Below, piece after piece: positions 7,910-16,261 of a stretch of DNA of 64,000 bases (position 1 is its first letter; each line of letters starts with the position of its first letter). Source of the stretch: Gammaproteobacteria bacterium. GTDB lineage: Bacteria; Pseudomonadota; Gammaproteobacteria; Steroidobacterales; Rariloculaceae. The DNA is taken from contig JAJDWR010000068.1 in the NCBI GenBank assembly GCA_022825505.1, forward strand, positions 1 through 64,000, given 5' to 3'. Below the pieces are notes generated by a model. The model was given only the letters and a program-made list of their open reading frames with translations, did not search any database and had not been told where the DNA came from. The translations under genes and the position numbers were made by a program.

Positions 7910-9115
7910 ATGAAGAAAATCTTCCCCACGTTCCTGACACTGGCCGCCGTCCTTGTACTGGTATTCGGTTTCGTGGAGCTGAGCGAAGGACAGATGGGCG
8001 GCAGAGACCGCGACCGGAATCGCTTCGAAGGACCCATCGAAGACTTCCCGCTAACCGCCCTGCCCCGGGATATCACCGCGCCTCCGGAGAATCTCCAAAC
8101 CCCGCAAAAGGTAGAGTTGGGGAGACTGCTTTTTTGGGACCCGATCCTCTCCGGAAACCAGCGGGTCGCATGCGCCACCTGTCATCACCCGGATTTCGGC
8201 TATGCCGAGGATCTGGACCTCTCCATCGGCGTGGACGGAGCCGGCCTGGGCGGCGACCGCCGTTTCGTGTCCGAGGATCCGATTCCCTTCGTAAAGCGCA
8301 ACAGTCAGACGATTCTGAACACGGCTTTCAACGGCATCGGTCTGGAGGGGGAATACGATCCCGCTGCAGCACCCATGTTCTGGGACGATCGCGCACGGGG
8401 ACTGGAGGCGCAGTCGCTGTTGCCGATCCTCACGTTCGAGGAAATGCGCGGGCATGCCTACCCCGAGGAAGACGCCGTCGACGCCGTTGTCGCACGCCTT
8501 CAGGCTAACCGTGAATACCGCGCATTGTTCGCAGAGGCGTTTGAAGGCGAGAACACGGTGAGCGCCGGGAATCTCGGCAAGGCGCTGGCCGCATTTCAAC
8601 GCAGCCTGATAGCGAACAATTCACCCTACGATCGCTACGTGCGGGGTGAAACCAACGCCATGACCCGTTTGCAGATTCAGGGTATGCGGCGATTCGAGCA
8701 GGTAGGCTGCATCAATTGCCACAACGGGCCCATGTTTTCCGATTTCAAGCTCCACGTACTGGGCATTCGCGACAACAGGCTGCTTGAGGAATCGGACGTG
8801 GGCGCCGTCGATCAACCATTCGCCTTTCGGACGCCTACGCTGCGAAATCTGGCCTATACGGCGCCCTACATGCACAACGGCCTGTTTGCGACACTCGAGG
8901 ACGTCGTCGAATTCTATGACGATGTCGGGGATCGGGATGAGAGGAACGTGAACCTGGAACGTAACCAGGTGGACCCGCTCACCCGGACCCTGGACGATCC
9001 CGACGACCATGAGCGAGAGTTACTCGCGTTCCTCAACGCCCTGAACGACGACGATTTCGACCGGAGGATTCCGGACCGGGTCCCCAGCGGACTCCATCCC
9101 GGGGGCGAGATCTGA
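7910..9115 (+). CDS. di-haem cytochrome c peroxidase family protein
   Basis: 401 residues, exported (signal anchor about 1-26). Two haem c sites: C88-A-T-C91-H92 and C267-I-N-C270-H271, spaced as in bacterial CcpA/MauG-type di-haem enzymes. Between them are family motifs ELGRLLFWDPILSGNQ, FVKRNSQTILNTAF and FWDDRARGLEAQ, and after the second haem FRTPTLRNLAYTAPYMHNG. CcpA enzymes reduce periplasmic hydrogen peroxide with electrons from cytochrome c, while MauG-like relatives oxidise protein side chains. I cannot decide between them. The ATG at 7910 has GAGGGA just before it. It is convergent with the end of the sterol operon, with 120 gene-free bases between. Confidence 0.9.
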   Translation: MKKIFPTFLTLAAVLVLVFGFVELSEGQMGGRDRDRNRFEGPIEDFPLTALPRDITAPPENLQTPQKVELGRLLFWDPILSGNQRVACATCHHPDFGYAEDLDLSIGVDGAGLGGDRRFVSEDPIPFVKRNSQTILNTAFNGIGLEGEYDPAAAPMFWDDRARGLEAQSLLPILTFEEMRGHAYPEEDAVDAVVARLQANREYRALFAEAFEGENTVSAGNLGKALAAFQRSLIANNSPYDRYVRGETNAMTRLQIQGMRRFEQVGCINCHNGPMFSDFKLHVLGIRDNRLLEESDVGAVDQPFAFRTPTLRNLAYTAPYMHNGLFATLEDVVEFYDDVGDRDERNVNLERNQVDPLTRTLDDPDDHERELLAFLNALNDDDFDRRIPDRVPSGLHPGGEI

Positions 9116-9235
9116 GTGCGATTCAGCTCGGTGACGACCCCCTCGATTTCCGTCATCCTGAAATCCGCCGATGCCGTCCCCGCTCAGCGCAAGTGCGGCG
9201 CCATTCCCCTCCGCTGCCGCAAGCAGGCCCGGAAC

Positions 9236-10285
9236 TCAGGCGGATACGGGCTTGCGGGCCAGGAAGAAGTACATCGGCGTAAAGATACCGGACTCGCCGC
9301 CGTCGGCCAGTGCGTCCGCCGCCGCGTTCAGCAACGTGCTGACCCGTGTCGTCCCCTCCGGAACCACGCGCAAGCGCTCCGCGGCCCGTAAGGTCAGATT
9401 GGTCAGGGAACGGCCGATGGGCGTGCGAGGAATGCTCGAAAGGCTGAGGTCGCGGCCCTGCAAGGCGCGGTACCAGGGAGTTTCCGGATCGGAGTCGGGA
9501 GCCAGGTCGCGGGCTTCCAGCACCTCGAGGCCGGCCTGGCGCAATGCGGAGCAAATTCCCGCGGCGCCGGAGAGATCCGGCAGCCCGTTCCCCACCATGA
9601 TGACGTTCCTGATTCGCAGATGTTCGGCGTTCGCCGGATCGAACGCCTCGGTGAGACACCACTCGTATCCCGCGAAACAGGCTCCGGGGCGCAGGACGCG
9701 GTAGGCCTCCCGAAACGCGCCCGCCTTGTCCGGCGCGTGGGGCATGGATTCGATGGCGAATGCCGCGTCGAAGCGGCCGTCGCCTTCCGGAATCCGCATG
9801 TAATCGCCGTGGATGAAACGGCACAACGGCCGGATGTCTTCCGTGTGCCGTTTCGCGCGCTGGATCTGGTAGGCGTTGTTGTTGATGCCGACGAAACTGG
9901 CTCCGGTATGGCGGGCCAGGTTTCCCATCGGTCCCCCGACACCGCAGCCCACGTCGAGGACCTGCATCCCGGATTTCAGGGCCAGCCGCTCCGCGAGAAA
10001 GCGCTGGTGCCTCACCAGCGACGCCTTGAAGCTCTCGCCCCGGCGCCGCGGGGCAAAATGAAAGGACTGCCCCCAGCCGAATTCGTAGAAGTCGGTCACC
10101 AGGTCGTAGTAGCGGTTCACGAGCGCCCGATAGTTCGCCTTCCTGTTCTCCACCCCGGCGTCGTGGATCGCGCCGTATTCGTCGACCGCGGACCTGACTT
10201 CATCCGCGGCGAGATTGCCCAGGGAAAGGGAACGCGACCGTTCTGCCGGCGCGCGGGGACATTGATCGTCTGGCTGTGTTTGCAT
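9236..10285 (-). CDS. sterol C-24 methyltransferase (SMT/ERG6-like)
   Basis: 349 residues. The region YYDLVTDFYEFGWGQSFHFA (about 59-78) is the sterol-binding signature of SMTs (eukaryotic form YE.GWG.SFHF). The SAM site is VLDVGCGVGGPMGNLA (109-124), identical in core to ERG6, and IESMPHAPDK (178-187) matches the 'IEat.HAPd' motif. The enzyme transfers methyl from SAM to C-24 of a sterol side chain with a delta-24 bond. It is the last gene of the sterol operon, 59 bases after the cyclase fusion. The ATG is preceded by only a weak ribosome binding sequence. Ordinary ubiquinone or tocopherol-type methyltransferases lack the aromatic signature, so an SMT assignment is well supported. Confidence 0.92.
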   Translation of the reverse strand: MQTQPDDQCPRAPAERSRSLSLGNLAADEVRSAVDEYGAIHDAGVENRKANYRALVNRYYDLVTDFYEFGWGQSFHFAPRRRGESFKASLVRHQRFLAERLALKSGMQVLDVGCGVGGPMGNLARHTGASFVGINNNAYQIQRAKRHTEDIRPLCRFIHGDYMRIPEGDGRFDAAFAIESMPHAPDKAGAFREAYRVLRPGACFAGYEWCLTEAFDPANAEHLRIRNVIMVGNGLPDLSGAAGICSALRQAGLEVLEARDLAPDSDPETPWYRALQGRDLSLSSIPRTPIGRSLTNLTLRAAERLRVVPEGTTRVSTLLNAAADALADGGESGIFTPMYFFLARKPVSA

Positions 10286-10344
10286 GGCGTGCCTACGGTA
10301 CGTTGTGCGTATGCGGGATTCAACAGGGACCTGTTCCGCGCCGC

Positions 10345-13300
10345 TCACCCCGCCGCGCCGGCGGAACGGTCGACGGGCCCGGTCAGGTCCAGCCGGGCCC
10401 GGCGCCGCCGCTCGAACAGCACGAGCGCATGCAGTGGGAAGTACTGCCGATACAGGACATAGTCGAGCAGCGCCGTGCGGAAGAACACGCCGGCCATGTC
10501 CTGTCTCGGCCAGGTCCCGTCCCTGTTCTGGGCGGCCAGAAGGAAGCGGGCGCCCCGCGAAATCGCCGTCCAGTTCGAATCGTCCGCCTCGATGAGCGCG
10601 ATCAGCGCCCAGGCGGTCTGAATGACCTGACTCTCCGTGTGCGCGACGTAGCGCCCGGTCAGGCAGCCGCTGTGGTGCTCGCCCCATCCCCCGTCAGGAC
10701 GCTGGCGGTCCAGCAGCCAGCGGCAGGCCAGGCGCAAGGCCGGGTCCCCGGGACGGGCGCCGGCAGCGGCCAGCCCCCTGATTCCGAAGAAAGTGCCATA
10801 GATGAACTGCACTCCCCAGACGCCGCGCCAGGACCCGTCGCGCGCCTGGCTGCGGCGCAGCCAGGCGGCAGCCCGTGACACGGAGTTCGTCACCGCGCTG
10901 TCCGCAAGTTGCGGGAAATGCCTGCGGCACGCGGCGAGCGCCGCGATGCAAGACGCCGTGCATTCGACGAAGGAATGCTCGCTCATCGATTCGCCGAACA
11001 TTTCGGCGGGATTCAGCCACTCCAGACCGATCCTCGTGCGCCGCGCCTCGTAGCTGCCGAAACCGCCATCGCGGTTCTGGCCGCGCAACATGAACCCTAC
11101 CGCATCACCGAGCATTTCCGCGTCGGCGGCCTGTCCGCCCGCGGCGAGGATCCCGAGCACGGCTTCCGCCGTACAGTCGCTCACGGGCCAGCCGTGCCAT
11201 GAGCCGGGAAAACACCAGCCGCCCCTGGGGTCGGTCCGGTACGCCTCGCGGAACCCCTCAAAGCCGGTGCCGACCTGTTGCCGGCGGAGGTAGTGCGCGC
11301 CACGGCGCAGCGCATCGGGAACGCCGCCGACCGACTCGCATTCGGAGGCCGTGGCCAGCGCCTGCAGCGCGAAGCCGGTATCCCAGGAACTGCTTCGGGC
11401 TCCGGTGACTCGCGTGCCAAGCTCCTCGTCCTCCCAGAGCCACCCATCGAGTTTTGCGAACGCCCGGGAACAATCGGCATCGTCCGGATCGTGCAGCCAC
11501 AGGGCCAGGATGTTGAGAAAGCCGCTGACCGGAGAAATGCTCGCGTGGCCGGTGGATTGCAGCTCCCACCTGATCTGCCGGATCAGCGCGTCCATGCAGC
11601 GGGCGCGCAGGCGTTTGCCGTGAAACCGGTCGACCAGGCGGGCCAAGCGGTAGCCGGCCCGCAGCCACGCGCCCGGCCGCCGGAACAGGTCGGCCTCCCG
11701 CAATCGATCGCGGGCCGCGGAAAAGTCGATACTGCCGAAACCCGCGGGGTAGAGCTCCTGCCGCAGGGACTCGACCAGGGGCGTAACGGGCGCCTGGAAC
11801 CGATGGGGATAGATCGACGCCATCGCCATGTAGATGAGCCGCGTATGGCAGTACCAGTTCGACGGATGCAGTGGGATCCGGCGCGGCAGGCTCCACAGTT
11901 CCGGCAGGACGGCGTGGACCCCGCGCCAGTCGTAAAGGTTCAGCAGCGCCAGCCAGAACTTCCCCCAGCTCGGAATTGCGGCGACCCGCTCGGCCTGCAG
12001 GAAGCGCCGGGCCGGCTCGATCAACGGGTCGTCCGGCCCGGCGCCGAGCACCCGCGCCGCGACGTAGACCAGGGTGGTAACGAACAGATGGGGCGGCGAG
12101 TGCTCGTGCAGGCCCCAGGTACCGCCGTCGAGCCGGGTCTGTTCGAAGGAGCGCAGCAGGCGCCTGCGCCGGCCGGGCCCGATCGGCTGCCCCATGATGT
12201 GATGCAGCAGCACGTACTGTGCGGTGAGCATGGGGCACCAGACCATCTCGCCTTCCCAGGCGCCATCTTCGCCCTGCAGGTCCAGCAGGCGTGCGCCTGC
12301 ACTGCGCAATGCCGGGCCCGCGTCGGGCGACGCCGGTTCGTTCGTTCGGTTCGGCATCGAACCCCCGGCTTTCGACGGCATGGAGGCGAGGAACGCGCGG
12401 CCCAGCGTGCGGCGGGCGTGCCGATCTTCCCCTTCGCCGCGGCGTTTGACCTTCCGCAGCTTATGCACGCCGCGCACGAGCCAGCGCAGACGATCGCCGA
12501 TCGGATAAACGACATCGCCGGCCCGGCGCCAGGCGAGACGGTCGAACGAAAGCGGAACGGAACCGGCCATTGCCCGGAGCACCGTGGCGGACAGCGCAAG
12601 CCCCAGGTGGGTGATCGATGTGTCTTCGCAGGCGAGCAGGCGCATGGTCCGGTCGCGGACCGTGCGATGCGCCCGCCAATTTCGGTAGATCGCATGCCTG
12701 AGCGCCACAGCCTCGAAACGATGATCGGCAAAGACCTCGTAGAGCCCCATGGCGAGAAGTTCCGGAGCCCGGATCGCCCTGAATCGCCGGGCGGTGAAGT
12801 CCCTGAAATCCCTGCCCTCGGCCAGCATGTGCGCGTCGCCGAAGCCGAGCGTCATGCCGACCGCAGTCATGGGATGATAGTGTCCCGCGGCATCGCCGAT
12901 GAGCACGTGCCGCGGGGTCCCGTAGCTGACGCGCGGCCTGAGTTCATTGGCCGCCGCGTGAAACCGGCGCGCCCTGAGCGCGGCGATGAAGCCGGGCCTC
13001 AGGGTTGCCGGCAGAAAGGCGGCGTAGGATTCGGCGAGCAGGCCAAGACGGTCGCGAGGCGACCAGTGGTCGAGCGGGACATCGACGACGATCCTGGCGC
13101 AATCCCCGCCGAGGGGATATACGAGAATCGGGCCCGGACCTCCAAGCAACACCTGCCCGAAGCCCGGCGGCTCCAGCGCCACGCCTTCAACCGAAACGCC
13201 GACCATCCGCGAACAGGTCATCCGCTCGGTCGGCAAGCCGAGGGACCGGCGCACGACCGAGGCCCGCCCGTCGGCGCCGACAATCCGGGCTGCCTCCAGG

Positions 13301-13740
13301 GACTGATCGAGACGGTCGCGGGAAAAGACGACCCGCTCGCCGTCAATCTCCCTGACCCGCGCGTTGAGAAGAAAATCGATATCCGCCTCGTTGCCTACCG
13401 CCTGGTGCAGCTTCGACACGAGCACGTCATGCTCGCAGACCAGCCCGCGGGATGCGTTCGGATAGGGAAGCACGATCGGCTCCGAGCGGTCTTCCGGGAA
13501 CACGACGAAACCCTGCCCCACGGTGCTGCGGCCCGGCGCGTCGAACGAAATCCCGAATTCGCGCAACATCTGCGCGGCCGGCGGATGCAGCCATTCCCCC
13601 GCCAGTCGCGTGGAAGCCTTCGGATTGGCTTCCAGCAGGGCGACGCGGGCGCCCTTGCGCGCGTGGGCGAGCGCGCACAGGCTACCCACCGGACCGGCGC
13701 CGACGATGGCTACGTCGTAACGGGGCGAATCGCCGCTCAC
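10345..13740 (-). CDS. squalene monooxygenase - oxidosqualene cyclase fusion protein
   Basis: One uninterrupted frame of 1131 codons. Residues 1-430 are a flavin monooxygenase of squalene epoxidase type: VAIVGAGPVGS (10-20), the second FAD motif VGADGRASVVRRSL (154-167) and IGDAAGHYHPMTAVGMT (281-297). Residues about 431-475 are a basic then Pro/Ser-rich linker. Residues about 476-1131 are an oxidosqualene cyclase: DCTAE at 855-859 (catalytic Asp855), CHTR with His632, ECTAS with Cys927, SWDTGF with Trp786, and QW-type repeats. The protein epoxidises squalene and would fold oxidosqualene to lanosterol or cycloartenol. The GTG start overlaps the CYP51 stop as GTGA. No stop separates the domains. 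Internal ATGs at 12381 and 12357 could also give a free cyclase. Confidence 0.9.
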   Translation of the reverse strand: MSGDSPRYDVAIVGAGPVGSLCALAHARKGARVALLEANPKASTRLAGEWLHPPAAQMLREFGISFDAPGRSTVGQGFVVFPEDRSEPIVLPYPNASRGLVCEHDVLVSKLHQAVGNEADIDFLLNARVREIDGERVVFSRDRLDQSLEAARIVGADGRASVVRRSLGLPTERMTCSRMVGVSVEGVALEPPGFGQVLLGGPGPILVYPLGGDCARIVVDVPLDHWSPRDRLGLLAESYAAFLPATLRPGFIAALRARRFHAAANELRPRVSYGTPRHVLIGDAAGHYHPMTAVGMTLGFGDAHMLAEGRDFRDFTARRFRAIRAPELLAMGLYEVFADHRFEAVALRHAIYRNWRAHRTVRDRTMRLLACEDTSITHLGLALSATVLRAMAGSVPLSFDRLAWRRAGDVVYPIGDRLRWLVRGVHKLRKVKRRGEGEDRHARRTLGRAFLASMPSKAGGSMPNRTNEPASPDAGPALRSAGARLLDLQGEDGAWEGEMVWCPMLTAQYVLLHHIMGQPIGPGRRRRLLRSFEQTRLDGGTWGLHEHSPPHLFVTTLVYVAARVLGAGPDDPLIEPARRFLQAERVAAIPSWGKFWLALLNLYDWRGVHAVLPELWSLPRRIPLHPSNWYCHTRLIYMAMASIYPHRFQAPVTPLVESLRQELYPAGFGSIDFSAARDRLREADLFRRPGAWLRAGYRLARLVDRFHGKRLRARCMDALIRQIRWELQSTGHASISPVSGFLNILALWLHDPDDADCSRAFAKLDGWLWEDEELGTRVTGARSSSWDTGFALQALATASECESVGGVPDALRRGAHYLRRQQVGTGFEGFREAYRTDPRGGWCFPGSWHGWPVSDCTAEAVLGILAAGGQAADAEMLGDAVGFMLRGQNRDGGFGSYEARRTRIGLEWLNPAEMFGESMSEHSFVECTASCIAALAACRRHFPQLADSAVTNSVSRAAAWLRRSQARDGSWRGVWGVQFIYGTFFGIRGLAAAGARPGDPALRLACRWLLDRQRPDGGWGEHHSGCLTGRYVAHTESQVIQTAWALIALIEADDSNWTAISRGARFLLAAQNRDGTWPRQDMAGVFFRTALLDYVLYRQYFPLHALVLFERRRRARLDLTGPVDRSAGAAG

Positions 13741-15161
13741 CGGAACACGCTTGCCTGCGGGCGGCGGCGGTAGCGGAGCCGGCAAGGTGCCCTGGGCCCC
13801 GTCACCCAGCTGCCGTAGTCCGGGGCCGGAACCGCGGTCTCGAGTTCGAAATCGAAGCGGTCGAGCAGCACCGACCAGATCGCCTTGAGTTGCAGGATGG
13901 CGAAGTTCTTGCCCATGCACCGGTGTTTGCCCCCGCCGAAGCCGATCAGGGCGTAGTGGTGCTGCCTGTGCTCGCTGTCGGGGGGAGCGAAACGCTCCGG
14001 GTCGAAGTGCCCGGGCTCCGAAAATACGTTGGGCAGGCGATGGGAGACAGCCGGCGACACCATGGCAAGCGTACCGGCGGGCACCGTGTAGCCGGCATGG
14101 TGCACGGGCTTGAGCACCTTGCGGACCAGCAATATCAGCGGTGGATGCAGCCGCTCGCACTCGCGTACGCTGCGCTCCAGGGCCGCCTGCTGCTTGAGGC
14201 TCGCGAGGCTCATGGCCCCGGTTTCGCGGTAAACCTCCTGCATCTCCTCCCGGACCCGTGCGAGGCAGGACGGCTCGCAGGCAAACGCGAGACCCATCCA
14301 GCTCGCGAGCACCGCGCTCGTGTGCTGACCGGCGAACAGTACCGTCAGCAGAATCCCGATGATCTCCTCATCGCCGAGCGCCCGGCCGTCCTTGTAGCGG
14401 GCCTGCATGAGCGTCTGCATGAAGTCGTCCGGCGCCGCCCCGGAACGGCGGCGTGCCGCCATGATGCCGCCGAGTATCCCGGCGATCCTGCGCCGCGCGC
14501 GGTCGCGCCTGCGGTGCGCCGGGACAGGCAGTCTGGGCAGGAAGAAACCCAGGGCGTTGATGCCTTCCTGCAGATCGTGATAGGCGGCGGCGAAACCCGA
14601 GTCCACCCGGTCGCGGACTTCCTGTCCGAGCAGGCAGCGGCTCGCGATATTGACGGTGAGTTCGTTCATCGCCGCCGGCAGATCGATTTCGCCGGCCTCG
14701 CCGAGGGCGTCCGCAAAATGCGAGGCCTCCTCGAACATGATGCGGGCGAACCTGCGCATCGCGGCTTCGCGCAGCGCCGGATACAGAAACCCCAACTGCT
14801 CGGCCATGATCTCCGGCGCGACGTCGTAGGCCACGCCGCGGCCGAAGATCGGCACGGTGAACCGGTAGACAGCCCTGGCGTCGAGCTGATCCTCGGGCGC
14901 CCGGAAGTAGCAGTCGTGAGCCTCCAGCCCCGTGAACAGGACGAACTCGCGCGGGCCGAGCCGGAAGCGGGCCAGTTCGCCGCATTCGCGCCAGCAGCGG
15001 CTCAGCATGGCGACCGGGTCCCTCTGAAACTCCGGCAGGTGCCCGAGCACGGGCCAACCGCCCGAGAGTTCGGGAACGGGCTTCGACGCCGGCAACGTTG
15101 CGGACGGCGCCGATCGCAGGGTCGCGGCATTGTCGGAACGGCGGGCCAAGGGCGCTCTCAA
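13737..15161 (-). CDS. sterol 14-alpha-demethylase (CYP51 cytochrome P450)
   Basis: 474 residues from a TTG start that overlaps the reductase stop as TTGA. Upstream codons would run through the reductase gene. P450 landmarks: I-helix LFAGQHTSAVLASW, where AGQHTS is the CYP51 form of the oxygen-binding motif; ExxR in ECERLHPP; and the haem loop FGGGKHRCMGKNFA with the FGGGxHxC pattern of CYP51. The early segment VYRFTVPIFGRGVAYD resembles the B-helix/BC-loop signature of CYP51. It removes the 14-alpha-methyl of lanosterol-type sterols as formate. It is coupled to the cyclase fusion downstream by a GTGA overlap. No N-terminal membrane anchor is evident. TTG is a rare start; another TTG 22 codons in is possible. 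Confidence 0.92.
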   Translation of the reverse strand: MRAPLARRSDNAATLRSAPSATLPASKPVPELSGGWPVLGHLPEFQRDPVAMLSRCWRECGELARFRLGPREFVLFTGLEAHDCYFRAPEDQLDARAVYRFTVPIFGRGVAYDVAPEIMAEQLGFLYPALREAAMRRFARIMFEEASHFADALGEAGEIDLPAAMNELTVNIASRCLLGQEVRDRVDSGFAAAYHDLQEGINALGFFLPRLPVPAHRRRDRARRRIAGILGGIMAARRRSGAAPDDFMQTLMQARYKDGRALGDEEIIGILLTVLFAGQHTSAVLASWMGLAFACEPSCLARVREEMQEVYRETGAMSLASLKQQAALERSVRECERLHPPLILLVRKVLKPVHHAGYTVPAGTLAMVSPAVSHRLPNVFSEPGHFDPERFAPPDSEHRQHHYALIGFGGGKHRCMGKNFAILQLKAIWSVLLDRFDFELETAVPAPDYGSWVTGPRAPCRLRYRRRPQASVFR

Positions 15162-16261
15162 TAAACGAACGGAACCATCGAATACGGGACCCTCGCCCTG
15201 TAGCGCCGCCAGAGTTCCCCGTACTTGGCCTGGCAGCGGCGCTCGTCGCGCCGGGAACGGTGCGACAGGAGGACCGCGAGCCACGCGGGCAGCACGTAGG
15301 GCACCCAGGATGCGAACCCGCTCGTGAGGGCAAAGGAGAGGTAGACGCAGATCTCCCCGGTATAGTTGAGATGCCGGCCGATCCCCCAGAACCCGGAAAC
15401 CAGCAGGCGCCCGTCCACGGTCTCGGCAGGTTTTCCCCAGATCGTCGTTCCGGGGTTACGCCTGAAGCGGTGCTTCTGCCCGTTGGCGCCGCGGAACATC
15501 CAGAAGCCGAACACGTAGAGCGCGACGATCCCGGCCGCGGAGACCGGGCTCAGCGGCGGCCCCGACGCGTCCACGAGCCACCAGCCGACGATGCAATAGA
15601 AGAACGGCACGAGCACATAGTCGCCCCAGACCAGCATCCATCCGAACCGCTCGCTGACAATGTCCCAAGTGTGGATCATGCCGCCTTCGAACTGGAAGTA
15701 GTTGAGCACATACAAGAAGGTGAATAGCTGGTACAGGATCATCGCGAGCGTCAGTTCGCCGCGGGTTTCGTACTGAACCACGGCGAACGACGCGTTGAAG
15801 AGCGCGAGCCCGATGAGCGAGGGGCGGTAGCTGAACATCTTGAGGTCCACGCCGAGCAGGGCGGGATTGAGTTCGACACCGGCGAAGTATCCGCGCCAGA
15901 ATCCCCGAGACGCTCCTTGCGCCCGTGTGCCGCGCAGGTAGAGCCAGCCCGAAAGCGCGAACGCGAATACGTTCGTCACGGCGAAGAGAGCGAAAAAGTG
16001 AGTGTGCAGGACCGACAGCGAGAACCAGCCGGAGAGCTGGGCTAGAGCGGCCAGGACCGCGGTCAGCAGGAACAGCGTCAGGCCGTTGAGCTTGTAGGCG
16101 ATCGATTTCCCGCCGGAATCCGGCCCTTCGATGCGGCGTCCCGGCAGCACAATCGACCCCAGAAACAGGGCGACCACAAAGACCGCCAGCATCGCGGCCG
16201 CATCGGGGAGCATGCCGCCGGAAAACACGGGCAAACCGAATTGCGGCTCAGGCGCCGGCAT
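15158..16261 (-). CDS. ERG4/ERG24-family sterol reductase, probably C-14 reductase
   Basis: 367 residues with about nine hydrophobic segments, an inner-membrane protein. Family signatures are clear: GYFAGVELNPALLGVDLKMF (the 'G.ELNPR...DlK' signature, with Ala instead of Arg) and LLVSGFWGIGRHLNYTGEI near residue 300, followed by a C-terminal CQAKYGELWRRYRARVPYSMVP typical of sterol reductases. Members reduce delta-14, delta-7 or delta-24(28) bonds with NADPH. A delta-14 bond arises from CYP51 action, and the CYP51 gene is directly downstream with a TTGA overlap, so C-14 reduction is the best guess. Its start overlaps the Rieske gene by 14 bases. Confidence 0.88.
   Translation of the reverse strand: MPAPEPQFGLPVFSGGMLPDAAAMLAVFVVALFLGSIVLPGRRIEGPDSGGKSIAYKLNGLTLFLLTAVLAALAQLSGWFSLSVLHTHFFALFAVTNVFAFALSGWLYLRGTRAQGASRGFWRGYFAGVELNPALLGVDLKMFSYRPSLIGLALFNASFAVVQYETRGELTLAMILYQLFTFLYVLNYFQFEGGMIHTWDIVSERFGWMLVWGDYVLVPFFYCIVGWWLVDASGPPLSPVSAAGIVALYVFGFWMFRGANGQKHRFRRNPGTTIWGKPAETVDGRLLVSGFWGIGRHLNYTGEICVYLSFALTSGFASWVPYVLPAWLAVLLSHRSRRDERRCQAKYGELWRRYRARVPYSMVPFVY

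Noticed and set aside
10345-12357. Squalene-hopene cyclase as an alternative for the cyclase domain
   Set aside because: The catalytic motif is DCTAE, not the DxDD of squalene-hopene cyclases, and the neighbours are sterol and not hopanoid genes.
11278-13773. 831-codon open frame on the plus strand opposite the monooxygenase-cyclase gene
   Set aside because: Its peptide is rich in Arg, Pro and Gly without domain motifs and is the antisense shadow of a GC-rich gene; the minus-strand product has every catalytic motif of two enzymes.
13741-14160. 140-codon N-terminal extension of the fusion frame into the CYP51 gene
   Set aside because: It overlaps the CYP51 haem-binding region in another frame and has no protein-like features; the GTG at 13740 in a GTGA overlap sits right before the FAD motif.
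13452-15164. 570-codon plus-strand frame opposite CYP51
   Set aside because: Antisense shadow without motifs; the CYP51 signature residues are on the minus strand.
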